From NCBI GenBank assembly GCA_001603765.1, contig LUZV01000213.1:1-5741 (forward strand): 5,741 bases of DNA. Direction: 5' to 3'. Both the position numbers and the translations under genes were made by a program. The notes under the pieces are model-generated. The model saw only the letters and a list, made by a program, of their open reading frames with translations. It was not told the origin of the DNA and ran no database searches. How positions within the stretch are numbered: the first letter of the stretch is position 1; each line of letters opens with the position of its first letter. This stretch comes from Anaerolineales bacterium Chloro_02 (lineage in GTDB: Bacteria > Chloroflexota > Anaerolineae > Anaerolineales > Anaerolineaceae). Positions 1-4,957 of this stretch are shown here, one piece after another.

Positions 1-25
1 AAATTGCAAATATTAATCTTTTCAT
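1..25 (-). CDS. Start of a gene cut by the left window edge (first 8 codons)
   Basis: Reading the minus strand, an ATG at 25-23 is preceded by GAGG (33-30) with four A residues between. It opens a frame reading M-K-R-L-I-F-A-I before the window ends. A basic pair followed by hydrophobic residues is how many signal peptides or membrane proteins begin, so the product may be exported or membrane-bound. Eight codons cannot identify a family. The start lies 95 bases downstream of the VanZ-like gene stop on the same strand, so read-through from that gene is possible. It may equally have its own promoter; a TATACT box lies at 84-79, but with no good -35 partner. The call rests only on the ribosome binding site and the start pattern. 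Confidence 0.45.
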
Positions 26-120
26 TTTTCCTCAATTTCTAGGGCAACATTCAATGATGAACTACTTGTCCTGTGTTAAGTATAAACGTTGATGGGCGTT
101 TAAATGTTCCAGTAGAGGGA
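26..120. other. Short AT-rich spacer between two minus-strand genes
   Basis: This spacer separates the VanZ-like stop from the presumed gene start at 25. It contains a 6-base inverted repeat (TAAACG 83-88, CGTTTA 97-102, 8-base loop) with no T-run after it on the minus strand, so it does not look like an intrinsic terminator. On the minus strand TATACT at 84-79 resembles a -10 box, but the best upstream hexamer is weak and badly spaced. No small gene is visible here. Confidence 0.4.
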
Positions 121-798
121 TTATTGGGGGATTTTTAGGTAGGCATTGTAGTCTATCCAGTAAATCGCGACGGCAGCGGCAGCCACAAACGCGCCATAAA
201 GCAGCACAAAGACCCAGGCGCGCGGTCTTTGCGCCGTGGCGATCCGCTCAAAAACGGATCTGATCGCTTTGATCTGATTGGCAAGCGAGAACAAAATAAA
301 TCCGAGCCAAGCGCCGAAACTATTCAGGATCAAATCATCCACATCAAAAACGCGGATGATAAAGTTGAGCTGGATGAGCTCAATGGTCAGCGAGATTGAC
401 AAGCCAAGCAGAATAGCCAGCCAGCCTTTATGGCGGCTTGGGCTGAGCACCGAGACCAAAAACCCGATCGGGATAAAGATCAGGACGTTGCCAACGATGT
501 TGATGATGACAACGCGCCAGGTGTCGATCTGGTTGATGGCGATCGCCCGCCGCACCATTAACGCCAATCCGCGCAGCGGAACTAAGTTAGGTGTCTCAGG
601 GGTGCGATCTAATGTGAGAATAAAGGGTTCCAGTGTGCGTTGGATCAGGAACCAAAGCAAAAGAAAAAGCGCTGAAAATGTCAATTCACGCAAAAGATCG
701 CCGCGTTTATGAACAGCGTAGCGCATCAGGCGGGCAAAAACCCAGCCAATTGATGCTGCTAAAAACAACAAATTAATGTCGTAAGTCAGAAAAATCAT
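121..798 (-). CDS. VanZ-family membrane protein
   Basis: A 225-residue polytopic membrane protein with about six hydrophobic segments (roughly residues 8-25, 38-54, 96-118, 126-145, 159-175, 194-215). The VanZ-family signature is clear in the middle: N104-x3-F108-x-P110-x-GF113, then E140-x2-Q143, then R149 with DVDD at 152-155 and N159 before a Gly-rich helix. VanZ of enterococci gives low-level teicoplanin resistance by an unclear mechanism; most family members are of unknown function, so drug resistance should not be assumed here. I chose the ATG at 798 because GGAG lies six bases upstream; an ATG at 810 is in frame but has no ribosome binding site, and the longer frame up to 921 gives an un-VanZ-like N-terminus. 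It is transcribed divergently from the phosphatase gene. The family call is firm; the role is not. Confidence 0.88.
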   Translation of the reverse strand: MIFLTYDINLLFLAASIGWVFARLMRYAVHKRGDLLRELTFSALFLLLWFLIQRTLEPFILTLDRTPETPNLVPLRGLALMVRRAIAINQIDTWRVVIINIVGNVLIFIPIGFLVSVLSPSRHKGWLAILLGLSISLTIELIQLNFIIRVFDVDDLILNSFGAWLGFILFSLANQIKAIRSVFERIATAQRPRAWVFVLLYGAFVAAAAVAIYWIDYNAYLKIPQ

Positions 799-871
799 TG
801 TATTCTCCATGTTCGCATTGTAACGCAAATTGGGATTGGCTTTTTTTGGATGGATAAATCCAATTTGGGGC

Positions 872-909
872 AGGTATAGAATGATTTGGAAAGGGTTTAC
901 AAATCCTGT
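872..909 (-). promoter_or_regulatory. Possible promoter of the VanZ-like gene
   Basis: On the minus strand TTGTAA (909-904) and TATACC (877-872 region) are spaced by about 18 bases, each matching four of six consensus positions. The position would give a leader of roughly 65-70 bases before the ATG at 798. It overlaps the region facing the phosphatase gene. The match is weak and AT-rich sequence often produces such pairs by chance. Confidence 0.2.
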
Positions 910-917
910 GCTATGAT
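909..917 (+). promoter_or_regulatory. Extended -10 promoter of the phosphatase gene
   Basis: TGTGC followed by TATGAT (912-917) forms an extended -10 element, with the TG at 909-910 one base before a hexamer matching five of six consensus positions. The best -35 candidate, TTGGAA at 886-891, is 20 bases away, too far for a strong pair, which fits an extended -10 type. Transcription would start near 924, leaving about 35 bases before the ATG at 959. Confidence 0.4.
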
Positions 918-958
918 TCAATCATCAAAGCAAACGCGGCAGGAAAGAGAGCTGTAAG

Positions 959-1555
959 ATGGCAAAGACCTTATTGTTAATGCGGCACGCAAAATCAAGC
1001 TGGAAGGATAAGAAACTGAGCGATTTCGACCGCCCGTTAAAACGAAGGGGAGTAAAAGCGGCGAAGCTGATGGGAAAAGTTCTGACTGGGGCTGAGCTCG
1101 TTCCGCAGTTGGTCCTTTCCTCGCCAGCGGAAAGAGCAAAACAAACCGCAGAAATTGTCTCAAAAGAGATGGGTTTCAAGGGAAAACTAGCCCTCGTTGA
1201 ATCCTTCTACATGGCAGAGCCTCGGGATTATCTTAATGCGCTCGCAAGCTTACCGGATGAGATTGAGCGAGTTTTGTTGGTTGGGCACAACCCGGGGCTT
1301 GAAGATCTTGCGAACGGACTGGATGGAAGGTCTGGCGAGATGCCGCCGGGCGCGGTGGCTTATTTTTCGTTGGGCATAAAACATTGGTCAGACCTTAACC
1401 GGCTCCCCGACGCTGAGTTGATCAGCTTTTGGGATCCTGGCAACATGGATCTGGAAGAAATGGAGGCAGAAATGGGCAAGGATAAGGATAAGAAAGACAA
1501 AGATAAGAAGGATAAGAAAAAGGACAAAAAAGACAAGAAAAAGGATAAAAAGTAA
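959..1555 (+). CDS. SixA-like phosphohistidine phosphatase with Lys/Asp tail
   Basis: A 198-residue cytoplasmic protein of the histidine phosphatase superfamily, closest in pattern to the SixA branch, which removes phosphate from phosphohistidine on phosphotransfer proteins. The catalytic core is visible: R9-H10 near the N-terminus, where H10 would be the phosphorylated nucleophile, the SSPAERAKQTAE segment (54-65) supplying R59, and VGHNPGLE (108-115) with the second catalytic H110. The core ends around residue 160; SixA proteins are about 160 residues, so the extra C-terminus is an addition. Residues 174-198 consist only of Lys and Asp. No signal peptide is seen. The start is supported by AGGAAAGAGAG just upstream. 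The natural substrate cannot be told from the sequence; no histidine kinase or phosphotransferase gene is adjacent. Related small-molecule phosphatases of the same superfamily are the main alternative. Confidence 0.88.
   Translation: MAKTLLLMRHAKSSWKDKKLSDFDRPLKRRGVKAAKLMGKVLTGAELVPQLVLSSPAERAKQTAEIVSKEMGFKGKLALVESFYMAEPRDYLNALASLPDEIERVLLVGHNPGLEDLANGLDGRSGEMPPGAVAYFSLGIKHWSDLNRLPDAELISFWDPGNMDLEEMEAEMGKDKDKKDKDKKDKKKDKKDKKKDKK
1478..1552 (+). repeat. Low-complexity Lys/Asp coding repeat at the phosphatase C-terminus
   Basis: Twenty-five consecutive codons encode only Lys and Asp, largely as DKK and DKKK units. At DNA level these are variations of AAG/AAA and GAT/GAC triplets, so the strand is almost pure purine apart from the T or C of the Asp codons. 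Synonymous codons are mixed, so the peptide is more regular than the DNA. This suggests either selection on the peptide or an old triplet expansion since diversified. Confidence 0.9.
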
Positions 1556-1635
1556 GCACGATTTTTAAGTAAATCTTAGGTCCAGTTTTAATCGAAGCAT
1601 TGCCCTTCGATTATGGTAAGTTGTGCCTTTTTTTT
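1556..1635 (+). terminator. Possible intrinsic terminator after the phosphatase gene
   Basis: A perfect 9-base stem (TAATCGAAG 1589-1597, CTTCGATTA 1605-1613) with a 7-base loop lies 33 bases after the stop. A run of eight T residues follows at 1628-1635. The T-run is 14 bases from this stem, which is unusual, but an outer pairing of GCACGA (1556-1561) with TTGTGC (1621-1626, one G-U pair) would bring a stem almost to the T-run. The branched structure makes the terminator call moderate only. Confidence 0.45.
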
Positions 1636-1953
1636 GAACAATGAGTAACAAACAGCTTTCTCATTCCCGGCACATAAATCTCAGAAAGGACTGATTTCAT
1701 CGTTTACCTCGCTCTGAGCGTGTGATTAATTTTGGCTAATGGCAACAGCCGGCTCAAAGGGGGTTATCAGAGTGTGTGCCAATAGAATTTTCTTTTACTC
1801 CTCGTGGGTTGCTGTTAGGTTAATCGCGTCAAAGCGGGCTTATGCAATTCGGGAGATATTTAATCCAATCGTTGCGCGGCGGTATAATCGTGAGCGTGTG
1901 CAATCCAGATTGGATAAGCAGCGCGAAACTGGCAGGAGAACAAAAGACACATT
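1636..1953. other. Non-coding stretch upstream of the glycosyltransferase gene
   Basis: About 320 bases with no convincing gene. A 78-codon open frame (1739-1975) lacks a ribosome binding site, is Arg-rich without a recognisable pattern and overlaps the next gene. Short inverted repeats are present: AATGAG/CTCATT (1640-1645, 1660-1665), CGCT-CTG-AGCG (1710-1720) and AGCCGGCT (1747-1754). A weak promoter-like pair, TTTACC (1703-1708) and TTAATT (1726-1731) at 17-base spacing, precedes a better -10 box at 1883. If transcription starts near 1735 the leader would exceed 200 bases. I cannot match it to any riboswitch or RNA class. Confidence 0.45.
1859..1888 (+). promoter_or_regulatory. Candidate promoter of the glycosyltransferase gene
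   Basis: A perfect TATAAT at 1883-1888 is the best -10 box in the leader. The hexamer 18 bases upstream, TTTAAT at 1859-1864, matches only three of six -35 positions. Transcription would start near 1895 and leave a leader of about 60 bases before the ATG at 1954. Confidence 0.35.
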
Positions 1954-3132
1954 ATGCGCAAGAAACGGTTTTTAATTATCACGAGTGATGCCGGTTATGG
2001 GCACCGCAGCGCGGCGGTTTCGGTTTCAAAGGCGCTGGAAGTTTTATTCCCCGGGCAGGTGGATTGCCAGGTCACTAACCCAATCCAGGAAACTGATACT
2101 CCGACTGTGATGAAACCAATCGAAAAAGGCTACGACCTCAGCGTGCGGTATGGCCCTGGGTTGTACCGGCTCAGCTATGAGGTCAGCGATTCCAGATTTA
2201 TGAGCGAAATGGTGGAGGGAGCGCTTGGTATCATTCTTCAGAAGATCCTGACAGAGGCGATCGCCAGCTTTAAACCGGACGCGATCCTTAACACCAACCT
2301 GATGTTTAATAAGCCCATCGGGAAGGCTCTGCAGGAATTTGATCGCTACATCCCCGCTTATACCGTCGTAACCGACCTGGCGGACGTGCACTCGCTGTGG
2401 TTCGCGCCGGAGCCTGACCTGTTTTTCCTCGCTAACGAATGGGTGAAGGTGAAAGCGCTGGAAAACGGCGTGCCAGAAGAAAAATTGGTGATCTCAGGCA
2501 TTCCAGTCAGCCCGGATTTCGCGCTCAATCAGGTGGACAAACAAGCGCTGCGCGGGTCTTTGGGGTTAGCTCCAGATCGCCTGACCGTGCTTTTTGTGGG
2601 AAGCGGCAGAGTTAGCAACCTGGAGGAATACTTGGAGGCGCTTGAGGGTATTGACGCTCCGGTTCAGGCGGCAGTCATCGCAGGCGGTAATGATGGGCTT
2701 TATAAAGCGCTCATTGGCAGAAGCTTTAATTTTCCGCTTGAGGTGCGCAACTTTGAACGTAATGTGCCTCAATGGATGATGGCGGCGGATGTGCTGGTGA
2801 CCAAAGCTGGCGGGTTAATCGTCTCTGAGGGGTTGGCTGCTGGAGTGCCGATTTTGTTGATTGATTACTTGCCGGGGCAAGAAGAAGGCAATGTGCGCTA
2901 TCTGCTCAGCCATCAAGCAGGCGCGTTGGTGCAGAACGTGGGCGAGTTCCGGGCGATGATGCGCTATTGGCTGGCAAACGGTGATAAAAACCTGCTCCGT
3001 GCCGCGCAGGCGTCAGCAAGTGTCGGGCACCCTGAGGCGGCGATGACCGTGGCAAAAGCTCTGTGGGAAGCAGTTAACTTAGACCAAGACTCTAAGCTCC
3101 TTCCGCCAAAAACGGTTACAACTGCCAAATAA
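1954..3132 (+). CDS. GT28 glycosyltransferase, MGDG synthase/diacylglycerol glucosyltransferase type
   Basis: A 392-residue GT-B fold enzyme, the normal length for this group. The N-terminal half matches the MGDG-synthase-type domain: GYGHRSAA (14-21) at the acceptor site, then VTDLADVHSLWF (139-150) and SGIPVSPDF (181-189). The C-terminal half has the GT28 nucleotide-sugar domain: FVGSG (214-218), AGGNDG (243-248), TKAGGLIVSEGLAAGVPI (283-300) and PGQEEGN (307-313). Such enzymes transfer a sugar from a UDP-sugar to diacylglycerol at the inner face of the membrane, making glycolipids; MurG is a relative, but the VTD and GHR motifs favour the lipid branch. Donor and sugar cannot be fixed. No transmembrane segment is evident, consistent with peripheral attachment. 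The ATG has AGGAGA (1934-1939) 14 bases upstream, a long spacing. It stops 11 bases before the convergent regulator gene. Confidence 0.88.
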   Translation: MRKKRFLIITSDAGYGHRSAAVSVSKALEVLFPGQVDCQVTNPIQETDTPTVMKPIEKGYDLSVRYGPGLYRLSYEVSDSRFMSEMVEGALGIILQKILTEAIASFKPDAILNTNLMFNKPIGKALQEFDRYIPAYTVVTDLADVHSLWFAPEPDLFFLANEWVKVKALENGVPEEKLVISGIPVSPDFALNQVDKQALRGSLGLAPDRLTVLFVGSGRVSNLEEYLEALEGIDAPVQAAVIAGGNDGLYKALIGRSFNFPLEVRNFERNVPQWMMAADVLVTKAGGLIVSEGLAAGVPILLIDYLPGQEEGNVRYLLSHQAGALVQNVGEFRAMMRYWLANGDKNLLRAAQASASVGHPEAAMTVAKALWEAVNLDQDSKLLPPKTVTTAK

Positions 3133-3143
3133 CGCTCTAATCA

Positions 3144-3572
3144 TCAATCGAACAGTTCATCTAAATCTGGCCGGACCAGGTCGAGCGCGGCTGCCTTTGC
3201 CAGCAGCTCGGGCAAGGTGCGCGCTTTAAACTTAGCGCGCAGGTTATTGGAGTAGCGGCGCACCGAGCGCGGTTGGATATGGAGCTGGTAAGCGATCTGA
3301 TCGGCGTTTTCGCCCGCGCATAAACCCTGAAGCGTTTGGAACTCCCTGGGCGTGAGGTGAATGTGGGGGTAGTCATCCGGCGCGGTGAGAGGCATGATCA
3401 CCACCACATGATGGACGCGGAAAGCCTGCCAGGCTTGCGTCGGTGAAGGTTCGTAGGGCAGATAGCTTTCCCAATCGCCGCGGTTAATCGTCTGGACGAT
3501 GATTTCAGGGCGCTCGCGGACCTCGCTGATCTGAACCCTTCCGGTTTCATTGAAAATAAACAGTTGTGTCAA
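3144..3572 (-). CDS. Small LuxR-type DNA-binding regulator
   Basis: A 142-residue protein with a C-terminal LuxR/FixJ-type helix-turn-helix at about 73-133: LTPREFQTL (73-81), a Gly-containing turn, then DQIAYQL and the recognition helix around PRSVRRYSNNLRAKF (101-115). The usual T-V-K-x-H of this helix is here S-V-R-R-Y, so the specificity may be unusual. The first 70 residues show no receiver aspartate pattern or recognisable ligand domain. They contain a hydrophobic stretch, VVVIMPL (56-62), too short to be a membrane helix. The start is TTG at 3572; AGGTG (3582-3578) sits five bases upstream and a strong promoter 28 bases above it. The first internal ATG is codon 60, too late. Likely a cytoplasmic transcription factor; targets are unknown, though palindromes at its own promoter suggest autoregulation. 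Confidence 0.8.
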   Translation of the reverse strand: MTQLFIFNETGRVQISEVRERPEIIVQTINRGDWESYLPYEPSPTQAWQAFRVHHVVVIMPLTAPDDYPHIHLTPREFQTLQGLCAGENADQIAYQLHIQPRSVRRYSNNLRAKFKARTLPELLAKAAALDLVRPDLDELFD

Positions 3573-3584
3573 CCCTGCACCTGC

Positions 3585-3612
3585 GATAATAGAATATATG
3601 TTCTATATTATC
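3585..3612. promoter_or_regulatory. Operator-like nested inverted repeats at the LuxR-type promoter
   Basis: Two overlapping inverted repeats share nearly one centre: ATAGAA (3589-3594) with TTCTAT (3601-3606), six bases apart, and GATAATA (3585-3591) with TATTATC (3606-3612). Together they cover the -10 box and the predicted transcription start, where a bound repressor would block polymerase. The AT-rich content raises the chance of coincidence. The binding protein is unknown; the LuxR-type product itself is a natural candidate. Confidence 0.45.
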
Positions 3613-3635
3613 ACGGGTCAAGGCAGCGTTGTCAA
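3607..3635 (-). promoter_or_regulatory. Strong sigma-70-type promoter of the LuxR-type gene
   Basis: On the minus strand a perfect TTGACA (3635-3630) is followed after exactly 17 bases by GATAAT (3612-3607), five of six consensus positions. Transcription would begin near 3600, giving a leader of about 28 bases with the AGGTG ribosome binding site directly before the TTG start at 3572. Spacing and position all agree, making this the best promoter in the window. Confidence 0.75.
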
Positions 3636-3645
3636 GTTGAAATGC

Positions 3646-3670
3646 GGCATTATGCCATGTGTTTATGGCA
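3646..3670. repeat. Inverted repeats upstream of the LuxR-type promoter
   Basis: TGCCAT (3653-3658) and ATGGCA (3665-3670) form a perfect 6-base inverted repeat with a 6-base gap, and GGCAT (3646-3650) with ATGCC (3652-3656) forms a second overlapping one. The block sits about 46-70 bases above the predicted start of the regulator transcript, where activators commonly bind. A hairpin at the end of the transporter transcript is the alternative, but no T-run follows on the minus strand. Confidence 0.35.
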
Positions 3671-3744
3671 ACGCGATTAATGAAATGCTGACCTCCTTAT
3701 TTATTTATCTGATAATGAGACGCAGACGCGAACTTGCCTTACCG

Positions 3745-4950
3745 TCACGAAGCGGTTTCGGCGGGAACCATTGAGCGGTCGCGGTCGAGGGTATGGTAAG
3801 CATAGACGGAAAGCAGCCCAACCACAGCGGCGACAAACCAAGGTGAACGAATGCCGTATAGATCTGTCAGGATGCCAGCCGCGAAGGGTCCGATTGCCAC
3901 GGCGAGGTGCCAGGTGAGCCCAAACATGCCCAGGTACCGTCCGCGCTGATCCGGCGGCGCCATGTTTGCCACAAAAGTGGTAGCGGTTGGGGCTGTAATC
4001 AGCTCCCCTAAGGTCATCACCACCATTGCCAGCCAGAAGCTCCAAAACTGGCTGCCGACACCCACGATTAACATCGCAGCCACATAAAAAAGCGCTCCGA
4101 TGGGCATAACTTGCGTGTCGCGGCGGCGCTGCGCGATCCGCGTGATGAACACCTGCAGAAAAACCACCATCAGCGCGTTGGTCGTAGGAATCCAGCTAAA
4201 AGAGGATTCAGAGACGCCGAAGTTCTGCTTGATATAAACTGCCAGAAGAACCCACATCAAGGAAGCACAGATTTCCATGAGCGTGAACGCGCCCAGCATA
4301 TGGGCAAAGGGCTTGTTGCCCAGAGCCTCGCGGTAGACGCGGATTTGATCTTTTAAGCTCTCAGATTGGGCATCCGGATCGCGTTTTAGAGTTTCGCGCA
4401 GGAAGAACAGGGTAATCAGGGCATAAAGGACTAGGGCAAGTGCCGCGCCCAGGAAGCCAAGGCTGTAATTGCTGGAAAGAACAATTCCACCGAGAATCGG
4501 ACCCAGCGCGACGCCAATATTGCGCCCCATGCGGAAGATGCTGTAGCCCTGGATGCGGTCTTCGGGTTTGAGCATGTCCGCCAGGATGGCATCAGATCCA
4601 AGACGATAAAGCGGTCCAAAGATACCCGAAGCAATCATCAGAAGCGCGAAATGCCAGTAGGAGGTGGCGAGACTATAACCAAAATAAGCCAGAGCGGAGC
4701 CAAACAGACCCACCGTCATGATGCTCTTCCGCCCAAAACGGTCGACCAGTGAGCCAGCCAGGATGGAGGCGGTTAGCCCTGAGAGCGAGTTGATACTCAT
4801 CAGGCTGGTAACTGCCGCCATAGGGAGGCTGAGCATCTCGCTGGCGTAGATGGTCAAAAAAGGCCAGACCATGGTTGTGCCGGTAGTGGAAATAACCAGA
4901 CCGAGCAGCATTAACCAAAATTGGGAGGGGTATTTCTTGAACATAGGCAT
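3745..4950 (-). CDS. MFS transporter, drug-efflux (DHA1-like) type
   Basis: A 401-residue integral membrane protein with about twelve hydrophobic helices, the normal size for this family. The cytoplasmic loop 2-3 signature (motif A) is present as GSLVDRFGRK (66-75). A Gly/Pro-rich segment, RMGRNIGVALGPILGG (140-155), matches the helix 5 antiporter-type motif, and the C-terminal half repeats the pattern with a second WHLAVAIGP (347-355). Such proteins export small molecules in exchange for protons; the substrate cannot be read from the sequence. Upstream in-frame starts include a TTG at 5010 that would overlap the preceding gene by 53 bases, so I prefer the ATG at 4950, 7 bases after that gene's stop; an ATG at 4944 is equally possible. 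No Shine-Dalgarno motif is visible before either, which suggests translational coupling. Family call is secure, substrate unknown. Confidence 0.88.
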   Translation of the reverse strand: MPMFKKYPSQFWLMLLGLVISTTGTTMVWPFLTIYASEMLSLPMAAVTSLMSINSLSGLTASILAGSLVDRFGRKSIMTVGLFGSALAYFGYSLATSYWHFALLMIASGIFGPLYRLGSDAILADMLKPEDRIQGYSIFRMGRNIGVALGPILGGIVLSSNYSLGFLGAALALVLYALITLFFLRETLKRDPDAQSESLKDQIRVYREALGNKPFAHMLGAFTLMEICASLMWVLLAVYIKQNFGVSESSFSWIPTTNALMVVFLQVFITRIAQRRRDTQVMPIGALFYVAAMLIVGVGSQFWSFWLAMVVMTLGELITAPTATTFVANMAPPDQRGRYLGMFGLTWHLAVAIGPFAAGILTDLYGIRSPWFVAAVVGLLSVYAYHTLDRDRSMVPAETAS

Positions 4951-4957
4951 CAATAGT

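Noticed and set aside
83..102. Inverted repeat as terminator of the VanZ-like gene
   Set aside because: Only 6 base pairs, AT-rich, and no T-run follows on the minus strand.
121..798. Glycopeptide resistance locus
   Set aside because: Only the VanZ-like gene is present; no VanA, VanH, VanX or VanRS-like genes are nearby, and most VanZ-family proteins are not tied to resistance.
799..921. Longer N-terminus for the VanZ-like protein (start at 921 or 810)
   Set aside because: No ribosome binding site before 810 or 921, whereas GGAG lies six bases before the ATG at 798; the extension also overlaps the region with the divergent promoters.
1478..1555. Frameshift or sequencing artefact creating the Lys/Asp tail
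   Set aside because: The other frames give no better continuation of a phosphatase C-terminus, the core is already complete and the tail ends cleanly at a stop; slippage in A-rich sequence cannot be fully excluded.
1739..1975. 78-codon open frame before the glycosyltransferase gene
   Set aside because: No ribosome binding site, Arg-rich composition without a recognisable pattern, and out-of-frame overlap with the well-supported gene at 1954.
1954..3132. MurG (peptidoglycan GlcNAc transferase)
   Set aside because: The GYGHRSAA and VTDLADVHSLWF motifs and the extended N-terminal domain fit the MGDG-synthase/diacylglycerol glucosyltransferase branch better, and no cell-wall cluster genes flank it.
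3550..3774. 74-codon plus-strand open frame across the regulator promoter
   Set aside because: It covers the antisense of the regulator start and of the transporter end, has no recognisable motif and would run through a strong opposite promoter.
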